Below are positions 21,341-34,200 of a DNA stretch of 64,000 bases, piece by piece. Below the pieces are notes generated by a model. That model was not told the origin of the DNA, did no database searches, and saw only the letters and a program-made list of their open reading frames with translations. How positions within the stretch are numbered: the first letter of the stretch is position 1; the number at the start of each line of letters is the position of its first letter. This stretch comes from Toxonevra muliebris (lineage: Eukaryota; Arthropoda; Insecta; Diptera; Pallopteridae): assembly GCA_963691655.1 (NCBI GenBank), contig OY829329.1:13220708-13284707 (forward strand), in the 5' to 3' direction. The position numbers were made by a program, and so were the translations under genes.

Positions 21341-23795
21341 TATATATATATTATTATTTAAATTTTTTTTTAAACTTTCAAAAACCTCTCACAATTCTTT
21401 CGTGGAATTCTCATTGAGGCTTAAATCCCGAACTTGAAACTTATTTTTTTTTTTCAACTTTTTCGTATGTGAAATAAATGAATTGATAAATTGCTAACTC
21501 GAAATATATGTGGAATCAATGAACTTTTCATGTTATTTGATCTTCCAAATGAAATTTTTATATTCTACAAACATATATACTTATAATGTAAAAAAGAAAA
21601 ACAATCATAAATTATGTAAAAAACCAAGAACTTCTACAAATAAATTCGAGCCAGTGAAAAATATTAAAATGCAACAAAATTGCAAATATGAACTTGTTGA
21701 ACTTTAAGTTTAAAAATTAAAAAAACAACAATGCAAAAAAGTAGACTAAAATAAGAACAACAACAACAAAAAGAAGATTTTTTTTTTCTTTTAAATGAAT
21801 AGGTATATAAATAAAAAAATAATAAACAATTTTGCATTTAGGTAAGAATTTCAATTATAATTTTCTTTTTTTTTTTTACTTTATTTTCATAATATTTTTC
21901 TGGATTTTTTAGCTGAGTGCAGGTGAAATGAAAAATGTTGACTTGACTATTTTTGCCGCACTCCTCTTTTTTAAATCAGAAATAAAAACAAAAAAAACAA
22001 CAACAAGCATGTTGTTGATAATAAAAATTGAACTAAAAATGTCAAACAGTCGGAAATTGTTTACAGGGTAGCTTCAGAATAGTTTCTTTTTACACAGCAG
22101 TTGATTATTTCCTTTTTGGCAAGCTTGAGTTTAATAAAAAACCTTAATGAGTCCTTTCTGCACTCGTTACATAATGTGATAATATAATTTACGTATTTAT
22201 GCTTACTTCATTATAAAAGTTTTCGTTTTTATATACCAAAAACGGCTAAGTTCATGTGCTTTTTAAAATTTTTCATATTCTATTTGCAATGCACTTTCTA
22301 CGCTTTTTCACGTCTACATTGCCCAGTGCTGATATTATTTTGAAATTCTAATTAGAAAAGAATATACTATAAACTAAAATAAACTATGCAATTAACAATT
22401 TTTGATATATTCCACAAAATTTCATTCATCATATATAAGTATATTTCTGAACCATTTTTGATATATAAAATATGTGCTGCATACTTTTAGGCTTGTTGTT
22501 TCCTATTTATTAATAAAAATTTGCCTTCCTCAATCGGTTTAGAACTAATAATAAAACAGCATACTTCCGGGGTGCGGTTCAACACCCTCCTCCTACCGGT
22601 ACGAAAGCTTAGCATAACCGGCATTATATTTACACACAAAACATTAAAAGTACTGTATACTTTTAGGGTCCCATTTTTAATATTAAAAATTCACCTATCC
22701 TTATCAGTTTATTCTCATACTAAGACAGCATACTTTTAGGGTGCAATTCACCATCTTTCACTTAGCGGTGCGAAAGTTTAACACACTTAGAAACTCACAC
22801 ATACTATGAAAGCTTACACGACATTGACGTGACATTTGATTTTAATTTCTAACAATTCACTCCAATATAGATTTTTCTTCGCCCCCGAGTAAAGATGTTA
22901 TCACATCAAAAATTAGTTGAAATTATATCCAGGGAATTCTAATTCGGGTGACTTATTCTCAGTAAAAGATGCTGTACTGTAAACTCGAAGCATTTCATTT
23001 TCCGAGTGCACTAATGGTAGCCCTGAAAGACAAACTTAAATCAGCTTACTGTAAAGAAAATTCTCGAACTCAACGTAAATCGGTAAGAACCCAATATTCC
23101 TGTATAAAATAGACCTGCGCTTTTCAAACTCTACAAACCAAAGTAGCCATTTCCCATATATAGAATTCTGGATGCTAAATGTGAATCTGCAACTGTCGAG
23201 TTATTTTCTAATGCCACAATTTTTAAAGTAATTGAAAGGAAGTAGAAAAAAGGGACTGAGCTTCGAAAAACTGATGCTAATAAAACTCTTAAACTACTAC
23301 CTAATCCCTAACCAAACTTAAGGGGTTAGTTACTATATGACAGATTCCAAAAGGGATTAGTCGGCCCAAAGTTTTATAAATTTTTATAGGACTGATTAAT
23401 AAATATTCTAGCAGTACTAAAGAGAGCGAGGGGGGTGATTATGATCTTTGATCATGAATTGAGATATGCCTACCTCTTCCCCCCACCCCCTTCCGCAACT
23501 TTTGCATTTGATAGGAAGAAGAAAAACTCGATCTGTATGAAGATTTCTCACTAATGCTGTATCCAAGGGTCCAGAGACTCGTAAAATAAATCAGAGCAAA
23601 GTGAGACAGAAACTCCACAGCGAATTTGAAATCAAATCATAAACAAAATGATAGTGACTCATACACAGTGAATTTTAAATTAAAGTAAAGAGAGCAAAGA
23701 ACTCCACAGTGAATTAAGAGAGAAAGAAACTCCACATTGATTTTATAAAAATTTATATATATAAACTTAATACAAAATAAAATGGTGAAATTTTC
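21341..23795. other. AT-rich intergenic DNA, one diverged duplication
   Basis: No gene is supported. At 22470-22790 there are two diverged head-to-tail copies (ends marked by CAGCATACTTCCGGGGTGC and CAGCATACTTTTAGGGTGC about 180 bases apart). The remainder holds A/T tracts and short random frames. Confidence 0.5.
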
Positions 23796-23799
23796 GTAG

Positions 23800-24450
23800 A
23801 TATATACCTTACGAAAAGATGATCTACCCGTAGCGAATCTGCTTCAGTCGAAAAGCTACGAAAACGATTTGCGACATTTGTCCAAAAGCAAGATGGCAAT
23901 CCAACGATACAAGAACGACTACAAAAACTGAAAGCTAGACATGCGAAGCACATTTCATTGTTACAATACACTCCCGCAACACCAATCGACAGCATATACA
24001 CCGTACTACCAACATGTGTATCTACAGCGGAAGCTCCAACGACTTCATCCGATGCTTGATCGTGTATAGTCCCTAGTAGATTGGATGAGGGCCAGCGAAC
24101 TATCACGTAGTAAGAGCACCCCTGGGAGTGCTCAACAAAAGGAAGCTGGAAATTTACGCTGATCCCTGTCATAGCAGATTGGTGCCAACAGAGCCACGGA
24201 GATGTTCACTTTTATGCCATACAACTACTGAGTGGCTCTGGGTGCCTTAAGGACTCCGGCATGAGGATAACTCCTACTGCCCCCTATTGTCACGCTTTGA
24301 GATGCCATCAATACTGAAGAATTTTATTACGCTATTGAAAGAGAGAGAGAAAAGGAGAACAGAATAGCAAGAACAGATCGAACACTGAACTGCTAGATCC
24401 AGCACTGCGAAGTAATACCTACTCGTAGTCTCACGAGGAGATTGGGGGCG
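23800..24450 (+). pseudogene. Non-LTR retrotransposon 3' end remnant (R1-like?)
   Basis: Frame fragments include LLSGSGCLKDSGMRI and PYCHALRC, resembling the Cys-rich C-terminal motif of R1-type ORF2. The following stretch (about 24338-24412) is nearly identical in nucleotides to the complement of about 62680-62740, where a similar motif occurs. Sequence at 23820-23960 could be ORF1-like but I cannot confirm it. Clade assignment is tentative. Confidence 0.45.
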
Positions 24451-24880
24451 GGGGGGAGGGAGTATGAAACAGGAGGTTTTATTCGGTATGAATCCGACAT
24501 AATCATAGAACAGGAGTTCTGCGGTATCTATGAAGATTTCCAATTTGTAACACACGAAAGTGGAAAGTGGTAGTGGAACTGTATACTGACGAGTCCAAAA
24601 TGAGATTCGTTGAAGAGTTCTACTTAGAACACCTCAATTTTATCGAGTCACTACTTTTAGACGAGGCCAGTTATTTTTTCTAAGTAAAACTTATCAGTGA
24701 CCAAACTTTTCAGCATAGAGTATAGCTATCTTATATTCACAGGAGAAAGGCTTTTGGAATTTTTGTATTTTTCTTAGAATATCTCAATTTGGCCGAATCA
24801 TTCTGGTTTTCTGACGAAACCCGTGTTTTCAAGACAGAAATAATGTCATCCAAAAAAGCCTGCACATCACTGAAAAAACC

Positions 24881-25032
24881 GCACTCTCTTTCTCGTTTTT
24901 TTATGTGAAGTTTTTCGCCCTCTTAAATTGAGAGCTTACTCTCTTTTGGTTTTTTTTTATAAGAAGTTTTTTGCTCTCTTAAATGAGTGCGTAAAAACTT
25001 CATATAAAAAAAACAACGAAAGAGAGTACTGC
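24881..25032. mobile_element. Foldback element, ~35-bp arms
   Basis: Arms at about 24883-24916 and 24992-25028 are inverted copies (CTCTCTTTCTCGTTTTTTTA against its complement, with small gaps). The loop carries two direct copies of an AGTTTTTCGCCCTCTTAAAT-like segment. Small non-autonomous element or hairpin; family unknown. Confidence 0.55.
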
Positions 25033-25603
25033 ACTCAGTAGGTGAAGCCGCCTTAAGAGAGCACTAAGATTACATGTACATTTACAGCAGTGCTAGCTAA
25101 AACACACACACACAATCAAATTTTGCGCCTGTGTGAGCGCTAAGAGAACTCGTTACGAAAGATGATTTTCTGCACACCGTACACTGTGAAAATTGCAATG
25201 AAAGGAATTAGTTTTCTTTGTGATATAAATAAAAACTTTTCTTCCTAATTTATATTAAACATTTTCTCAGTGCATTCATAAAATAGCGTAGTGCGATCCA
25301 GCTTGCTTAAAATCACTACATCGACTAAGTGCTTTTGTTATGAGCGATCGGTAATGTTGGTATAAAAACACGACAGTTATTGTCGCATACATGTGAAAAG
25401 GGAAGAAGAAGACTTTCTTCCACTTCTTCCTGTCCTTGTCTTCTCCCCCAATACCAGAATTAACAAGATTCATAGAAAAACTAAGGCGTAGCAATAATAC
25501 CATCATACCTACCTCCCTATCATAAATACTTTCAGCATCTCAAGCTTCCTGAGGTCTCAAACAAATTTTTTAAATTTTTAGTCTATCTCAAAAGACGTTA
25601 ACC

Positions 25604-26910
25604 TTATAAAGCGCGGTTCACGCAAAATTAACACGCAGGAAAGTTGCTGTATCTTTTTAACCAAAACACTCAGAATAACAAATAATGCAGTAAATGATAA
25701 GTTTAATATTGTGTTTTAATACTATAATATTAAAAGATTTAAATCTCTTTGTTGTGCAAAAACTTCCGGGTATTCCTTTTAATGGACCCCATCAACCTTT
25801 GAACATCCGCTCTGGATACTTTTGCGGCTATTTGGTTCCATTTTAGTAACATTGAATTCACATTTTTCACAATGCCTGCATTTTTCTTCAACTTATATTT
25901 TGTAATAGCCCAGTATTTTTTGATCAGTCGAAGCTGGGGGCAATTGGATGGATTCATATATTTGGGCACTACATCTACTTTATTTGTCTGATACCAATCC
26001 ATGGTTTTCTTAGATTAGTGACAACTGGCTAAATCAGGCTAAAACTTCACTGGCGACTGGTGGTGACAAACAAATGGCAAATAGTCGTTTCTAAAGGCAC
26101 TCTTTGATGTAAATATCAGACGTCATAGAAGAGGATGTCACAAATGCCCTGGATTTGAGACCACAGCTGCAAATAGCCTGCCACACCATTGCTTTCTTTG
26201 CAAATTTATCCATTTTTATGTACTTGAATTTTGAGGGTACATTACCACGATTCGTTGCCATATAAAATTTTTGACCTGGAAGCTGTTTAAGATCAAATTT
26301 TACGTATGATTCGTCATCCACAATAATGCATCCATTGAAATTGGTCAAAACATTATTATAAAGAAGACGAGCACGTTTTGTGGCCAGAAAATTCTGTTTG
26401 TCTGTTCTATTTGGATATTTTATAGCACTTTAGCTCAGCTTTTATGCGTATTCGTCTAGCAGTACTTTTGCTGGTATTGAATTTTTTGGCACGATCGCTA
26501 TCCGATAGTGCGGGATTGCTTTTGATGGACCTCAAGATCTTTGCCTTTAATTTTAGGTTGGTGGTTCTCGTTTTGTTCACAACTTTTTTAGCTCTTTCAA
26601 CACTAAGAGTTTCTTTATATCGTTTTATAACTCTACATACCGTTCTTTTGGAGATATTTAACACTTTCGCAATCTTTGAACCAGACCACGACGGATTTTC
26701 AATAAATTTGTTCACAATCAATTTTCTATTTGCAGCTTCCATTGTGCACACAATCACCAACTTGCGATCAATTAATATGAAAAATTTATCAACTAACGGT
26801 AACGGTATTGTAAACAAATCCCAGTAAACAAAATTTGTTGTTCTTATGACTAGGGGCGTCGTGGTGACCACAATAAAGCGTGCAAATTTGGCGTGAACCG
26901 CCAAACTTAA
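25604..26910 (-). mobile_element. DD37E element, second type (copy C)
   Basis: The ends share GCGGTTCACGC plus AAATT and CACGC blocks as inverted repeats (about 25611-25636 and 26876-26901). These TIRs differ from those of copies A and B, though the transposase is of the same family. Boundaries are approximate to a few bases. Confidence 0.7.
25739..26742 (-). pseudogene. DD37E transposase copy C, broken
   Basis: It starts MEAANRKLIVNKFIENPSWS at 26742, with HTH motifs, then IIVDDESYV (catalytic Asp 1), KAMVWQAICSCG, and near the C-terminus CPQLRLIKKYWAI. The position of the catalytic Glu (RPVE in the other copies) is Lys here. Stops or shifts lie near 26405, 26090 and 26003. The family's cut-and-paste activity is lost in this copy. 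Confidence 0.8.
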
Positions 26911-29170
26911 CGATTCTTTCTCTCTGACACCTAAAAGTTAATAATTTAAAAAAATAAACATAAATATCCGGAATCTTTGGTGTATTTTCGAAGAGCGTGA
27001 CAGATAAATTTTACTTTCATTTGTCTATAACAAGTGTGATCGTTAAAGTTTCAAACTAATTTAAATACATGAAAGTGATACAAAATATTTTTCAAAGAAA
27101 AAAAAAAATATACCAAAAACGCGACACATTCGCATTAAGATACTTTGATTTAATAGTATACTAAGTAGTAAAAAATATAAAAAAACTAAAATATATATAT
27201 ATATAAAAAAAAAAATTAAAATAAACAAAGGAATTACGAACACGAAAATTTTGTGGCATATTTAATACAAAAGATTTTATTTAACTAATCCACAAAAGAT
27301 TTCATTAATACCAAAAAAAAAAAATCAAAGAAAAAGAAGAAGAAAAAAAAAAAAAAACAGTGCGCAGAAGAGTAAATTAAAAGTTTTGACAGTCTTAATG
27401 GAAAGACTAAGTTGAAAAAAAAAAGAAAAGAAAATAAACAAAAAATCAAGCAGTGAGTTTTATTTTTTGTTCATTCGAATATAACTCAGTTAGAACAAAA
27501 GCTTTTTAGGTTTTTTTTAGATGAAAAATCACATCTGAAATCACTAAGAATTGAAAAACAGATATATTACTACTTTGTGGACAAAAATTTTGACCCCGGG
27601 AAGCGATTGAGTATCCCCAAAAATAGTTTGGAATTCGGGTGAAGTTGGCATATATTCCCTAAACTCGAGCAGGCACTGAATTGGAAGAGGCCTGCGGAAT
27701 CCGGGTGCTCTGAGCATTAATGGGTTAATTACTTTGTTATACCAATTATATAGGTTAGTTCATGCAACAGTATTCTAAAGTTCAGGATCTCATATAGATC
27801 CAAAGTTATTGCCAAAATTGCTATTAAAGCAAAATTAGGATGTAGTATAAAATAGACATGTAACTTATGTCACACTAACCCATATATGACCAATGACCTA
27901 TTTATAGTACACTTCAGAAATATTAGATTTTGACAGAATGTCAATATATTCCATCAAAATCATAACTTTCCTATATTATGCTACTCTATATTGGTCTGAG
28001 TTAATAAATATTACATTTTTTCCTGAAAAAATAATGAAGATGGCCTTACTCTCACTCCCATCGTTGATATACTTGTATGTAGGTATATATTTCTTACACG
28101 TTTATTAGCAATGTAAATTGATTTTTATTACAATAAAAAACTATCATAATTGATTTTTACGGTCTCTGGATTTTTTTTTTTTTTTAATTTGTCACAACGT
28201 TCTGATGTAATTTTCCATGCCTTATAATAATGGCGTGATGTAAAAACGTTTTATTGCGTGATTGAGTAGAGGAATTTTAATTGACATAAGTTCTACAATA
28301 TTTGCATTCATTCATAATCTTGACTGAGCAATAATTCCAGGCATTCAAAACTGCTAATAGCTACAAAAAGATCATCACAAAAAAAAAAAAAATTAAATAA
28401 AATTCTATCAATAAGTCGCAATTGGTAGTAATTAGAAGCTATAATTAGAATTTAAAACTTGTCTGAGCCTTTTTTTTTTTCAGTATTTTTTGCTACAAAA
28501 TTTACTGAATATTTACTAAATTTTTAATACTTTTCTATTTGAATATTATACATATATTTTTTAAAATTTTACTTTCCAAAGTTAATGTGTTTTCGTCATA
28601 ATTACGAGCACTAGCGATTTAAGGTGGAGTTTGACGAAAAACCTCCCTTCCCCCTTTAACCTTTCTCGATTAATAACTCAGCCGTTATAATCGTTGTTTC
28701 AGACTTAAATCCAGAAATATTTACAACCACATAATTTTCTTTAGACTAGGGAAAGAACAACTTTATATCTTTTGATATCAAGGTCTCAGCCTCAGGCGGA
28801 AGGACAATGATAAACCGAAAGAATCACAATATTTTTAGATTCTCCTGCGAAAGGTTAGAGCGAATCTACACTATGGATTGATTGATTTGGAGGTAGGCAG
28901 AAAGTTCATTTGTCTTAATCCATTGGAACATTGTATTTTGCTCTGGTAGAAAAAAAGAATATTAATACAGAAAATAAAAAATACAGTAAAAAGAATGAGA
29001 AAGTGGAAAAGGATATGAAAAGATAGATTTCTATGTTTGTTCCTCAAAACTTTTTAATTTTTTTTATCAAGTCTTAAAAATTCAAGTAGGATAAAAATAT
29101 GAACCAATCTTACGAATATTCTATGGATATCACTGACCAACCAGCGTTCTTCCTACTGGGATAACATCAG
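26911..29170. other. AT-rich intergenic DNA, no gene seen
   Basis: No supportable gene. Long A-runs lie at 27090-27460 and 28375-28400. At 28607-28625 a CACTAGCGATTTAAGGTGG motif resembles ends seen at 34581, 52034 and elsewhere. Confidence 0.6.
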
Positions 29171-29175
29171 AGATA

Positions 29176-29645
29176 ATGCTTTGTAGTGTTAAAGTGTTAG
29201 CGCCATTTTCATTCTCTCCACATGCTGAGAGAGAAACAGAAAAAGATGGCGGGAATAATGCTTTTAGTGTCATTTTCAGAGAGAGAGAAGCAAAAAGAGC
29301 AAAAGTATGGAAAGAGAGATATTTTTACTCTTTTCTCCCCCTTCTCGAAAACTTCTCAGTTTCTTCCATGGTGAATTTCACTTTGGCAAAAACAACACAT
29401 CTTTCATGGTGAAATTATGTATAAGGTGATAGCAAAATTACAGCAATTTCTTTTTGGCAAAAACAACACATCTTTGTTGTTGCGACCATAATGGCGGCAT
29501 GCAGTGAATATCAAAATGGAGAAAAAACTTAAACATGGTTTCTTCTTTTACTTTTCACTCTGTCATATTCAATGGTAAAGAGAGAAAAAGAGAGAGTTTC
29601 CTATATAAAATTGGCATAGTGCAAATCAGGCATAACAAGTTCAAG
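29176..29645. repeat. Dispersed repeat, relative of 3417-4213
   Basis: It shares TTGTTGTTG plus GCGGCATGCAGTGAATATCA with the block at about 3705-3755, TTTCAC plus GGCAAAAACAACACATCTTT segments, and a closing GGCATAGTGCAAATCAGGCA like the foldback end at about 4190-4210. GAGA tracts fill the rest. Short open frames are by-products. Confidence 0.55.
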
Positions 29646-31038
29646 TGTGGGAAAACTAAGTTTTTTTTTGGGGGAAAATCTATTATAAAGAAAAATAAAA
29701 TAAATATAAAACCGGAAGACCTAAATATTGCATTCTATAAATAAATCTTCATTTATGATTATAATTCCTAAATTAAAAAGCTTTTTGAAGGAATGAAAAA
29801 TCCAAAAATCTTTCTTTCGCAGTATCTGAATCCGCTAGTGGTTGATTGCATTGCATATTTCTTGTCAAACTGTTGCGAACAAATTATTCTGGGATTATAG
29901 GAATTATAGCCAATCCACTGTTTGGGATATATCTTTAAGTAGAACCAAGTTTAAGTATGAATTGTTGAGGTGGCTTTGAATCATTCTTAAATATTGAAAA
30001 AGTTATATTTAAATATTGTAGAACCTTAGTTTAATTTAAGTTAATTTAATTGTTCTTTATATATCATATCTAACAGAGCTAATGCTCGATAGACTTAAAT
30101 AAAGAAAGAAGTAAATAAATAAAAATAAAACTTACCTGCAAAATAGCAGTCTTTTTTTTTATCGTTTTTCTCAGTTGCAACATTTTAACTCTTAATACAC
30201 TCTAAATTTTGATTTAACCAAAAATATTTCCTATGTTTGAAAACCCATTAATAATTCTATTATTTTTTTTTTCTATCTATTTTTTTCAGATTCATTTGAT
30301 GAAACGACAAAAAACAAAAAAAAAAACAAAAATTTCGAAAGTTTTTTTTTATGCAAATAAAAAATCAGCGATAAAAAATTAATCAATGAAAATTAACAAA
30401 AAAAATTAAAAATAGAAAAAAAAACATAAAAATTTGTGTAGAGAAAATGTCAACAGCAGTTGAATTGAAAAATTTCAAAACAGTTCAACCCAAAAAAATT
30501 AGCATAAACAACACAATTAAGTTTGTTTTTATATGCTTCGATACTTTTATTACGATTATTTTGAACTTTTGGTGAAGCAAATAAATATTTCTATGTGATA
30601 AACGAATTTTTATCACACAAAAAAAAAACAACAAATAAATAATAAAAAAAAAACACACAACAACACCGAAAAAAAATAGGAACAACAAAACTTTGCGGTG
30701 ACTGCCAACGCAGCTTTTAATATTTTTTTTTGTTTTTAGTATTTTTTGTTTTTGCTTCATATTAAACGAACAATCTAAATGCGAATTGTATTTATATCAT
30801 TTTTAAATGTTTAAATTAAATAACAAAATACATTTTAAAAATATCATAATCACAAAAAAAAAAAAAAATTATTATAATATAAATTCATAAGAGTGAGAGC
30901 GTATTTCGAGTGCGTGTAAATATGCGTCGAAAATATCCATCAGCTCCGTCGCCGCAATTGCCTCCCTCGTCACTATTATCTCTGCCACTGCCGCTGTCGT
31001 TGCTTTACTACCGAAATATTTTTCCATCGACGCACATC
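29646..31038. other. 5' flank of the Venus kinase receptor gene
   Basis: AT-rich with many A/T homopolymers; no upstream gene or clear core promoter can be named. The first exon frame is open back to an in-frame ATG at 30922 (39 codons upstream of the chosen start), so an alternative start and part of the 5' UTR lie here. A TCTGAATCCGCTAGTGGTTG motif is at 29825-29844. Confidence 0.5.
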
Positions 31039-31243
31039 ATGAATACGACATTTGCGGTTTACTTTCGCTGGCTATTTACAGCATTGGCATTATTTCAGCT
31101 TATCACACTGACATCAGCTGTGGTTTTTGAAGGTGAGAAAGATCTACCGCAAATGATGCCACTACCGCTGCTGCCTGAAGAACAATCGCCACAGGAGAAA
31201 TATGCGAATTTTTATGATTATCAATGCTTCGACGATAATAATG
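31039..31243 (+). CDS. VKR: VKR coding exon 1 (signal peptide)
   Basis: It starts MNTTFAVYFRWLFTALALF; hydrophobic to about residue 27, then an acidic and Pro-rich stretch (MMPLPLLPEEQSP). The donor is ATG/GTGAGTG, phase 1. The frame is open upstream to ATG 30922. Confidence 0.8.
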
Positions 31244-34200
31244 GTGAGTGAAAATAAAATAATAATTGCATTTTTACTTTGTATTTCTATAAAGGAGGAG
31301 TTCCAGGAAGAGAAGGGTGTTGAACCACCAACTTTCTCGGTTCATATTTCATCTTTCAGAGCCCCATTGAAGATATCTTGATCTGTTCTTGTTTTCCATT
31401 TTGTCTGACCCATTCATTCAGTTTTCAATGCAAACCTTGCATTTTTCTTACTTCAACTCCTTCAAACCCTGATTTGAAGTCTACGGTTCATTTAACCTAA
31501 TTCAGTTTTTTCTAGCTTCAACTTTCTAACACCCGAATTTTCAGACTGCAATTTCTTTAACCCTATACGAATTTTATTATACTAATCTCAACACTTTCAA
31601 AACAGAATTTTCTTGACCTCTATTTCTTGAAATTAAATTTGTTAAATTACCATATCGCTCATTTACTAAAAAACTGTCATAAGTCAAAAAACACGAATTT
31701 TGAGTTAATGATGCAGAATTATTCATTATATCAGGCTTCATATTCTGTAAAAATTTCATATCAATATCTTATATACTGTGCGCTTGAGAATTATAAGATT
31801 TCTTCTTTTCTCTGCAAAGTGGGAGTCAATTGAAAACTTTAAACGCGTTTTCTACAAAATCGCGTTTTTTGAGTTATGACAGTCTTTTAGTAAATGAGCG
31901 ATGTATTCGGTTTAATTTAATTGTTTCTTTAAATAATGATACAAACTAAAAGAGTTCCGCAATTTCTCACTAGAGAGTCGAGAGTCTCTCTCTCTCTCTA
32001 TGGAAAACGCACACACACAAAGCAGCCTCTCACTTTACACTCGTCACTCATTGCAACGAATATATAGAAAAACAACCGAGTTGTAAACAAATTATTTATA
32101 TGGAATGTTGCATACTTCAACGAGAAAAGTGCACTTCTACGAGAGCGTGCTCAGAGAGCTACTCGTTGAGTTAATACAAAACTCGACTAGTTCAACTACT
32201 TCGTCTACAAATACAAGCTTAATTTCATATACATGTAATGAAATGAGAAATTGCAATGTGTGTGTGTGTGTTTTTTTTTTTTGGCTATTTGCAAAATCTG
32301 TACACAGAACCACAACAACAACACTACTTTAGTAAAATGATCGGTTGCATTTTGCAACAACAACAAATTACTCTCGCACATTTTCGCTGAAATGTGTGAC
32401 GAGCATTACACCATGTTTCGCTGAAATTGAACCAGTTTAAACCATGATGAAATTTCGGAATTTTCTTTAACAAACTATTAAAACTGCAATCTTCGGGCCT
32501 AAAATTTTCAAAGCTCATTTTATTTATTATAACTACCCAATATTTATTTATACTTTCGTTGATCTTCGTCAATAGATCTAGTGTTATAACTTTTTATTAA
32601 AATAAATTCCGACGAATTGTTATTTTGAAGATGCACAGTGGTCAAGAATCTCGAAAGGCTGTTCATAAGTTGGAAAATAAACTTTTTAGGGACTTTTAAT
32701 ATTTCATATAGTTGTAGTGGTTATCCTAGTAGCGTTTCAGACCAACCTTTTTGCTGCCTTTCCATGTTAGAAACAAAATTTATACATTGTTGTTGTGATG
32801 ACTACATTTGTTCATTAACCTGTTTATATATAACTTCAAATAACGAAATTGACATGAACTTAAGTCATGACTTTGAAAATTAACCTCTAGATTTACATGT
32901 ACAAGTTTTAAATATGTGTACAAGTTTCAAATATCTAAATTTGACAGTAAATAAACAAAAGTTCTATATAAAACCATTGCTTAGCTAATAAATTTCCTTT
33001 TTAACAATGATAAAATCGCTTTAAAGTTACAATTTTTTTTAAAGTTTGTCAGCTAATAGTGGAATCAGTAGTAACTCGGAAAAATGTCTATTCCTTTAAA
33101 TGTTGTAGGTAGTAAAATTATTAGAGCAAAACGTCAACATTTTTAAATCTTTCCATAAATCGCAATCGTGTTAAAATAGACCACCCCAGGAAGGATTGGA
33201 CTTCTTCAATCTAATGCTGGATAAAATAATTCGGGCTGCGAACAACGACATCTCTGGTACTATATTTTACAAGAATGTCATGTTGCTGGCAATAGCTGAT
33301 GATATTGAAATCATTGATACCAACGCGCGGGCAGTCAGTGTAGCATTCTTCAACTTAGAAAGGGAGTCTCGTCGAGTGGAGTGGGTCTAGTGGTGAATGA
33401 GGACAAAACGAAATACCTTGTGTTAACAAACAAAGAGTCACGGCGTCTTGTGATCAAGCGAAGAATAACTCTTGCCAACAGGTGTTACTACGGACTCAGT
33501 AGGCAATTGAGAAGCAAAGCCCTCTCTCGACGTACGAAAATAACGCTCTTCAAGTCTCTCACCCGTCCTGTCCTAATGTATGGCGCTGAGACGTGTACAT
33601 TGACCACCAACGATGAGATGCTGTTGAGAACGTTCGAGAGAAAATACTCCGCAAGATCTATGGTCCCAGTGTGCGTGGACGACGAGTATCATGTAAAATA
33701 GAACCATGAGATGTATGAGCTAATCGCCGACATTAACGTAGTCAAGCTGGCTGGATCATGTTTAACGAATGGAAAAAAGTGCTCCTGCTAGAAGGGTGTT
33801 TTATTCGAGCCACGAATGTGGAACGCGCAGAAAAGGACGACCCCATCTCCATTGTAAAGACCAAGTACAGGGGGACCTGACTGGATTTGACACGCCTAAC
33901 TAAAGCGTGCATTGCAGAAGTGACTGTCGAGGCTTTATAGAGGCCGTTGTAGAGCCAACTAAGTAAGTAAAAAGGATTTGATGGACCGCTTTAGATGAGG
34001 GTCGGTCAATTAGAACGGGGAGGAGTTACTTAAAGAATGATCGGTCACAGTAGGACCATAATCAATGAAGGTTTCTCTCCCCTAGAAATGAGTATTCAGG
34101 AAGACCTCTAAAGTCTCGATGCCGGAATCAGTCCAGTGACCATCAGCTTTCTGATTACGACCCAGAGGTCTTATTGAGGAGTTTTCGAGCTAGGTGTCGT

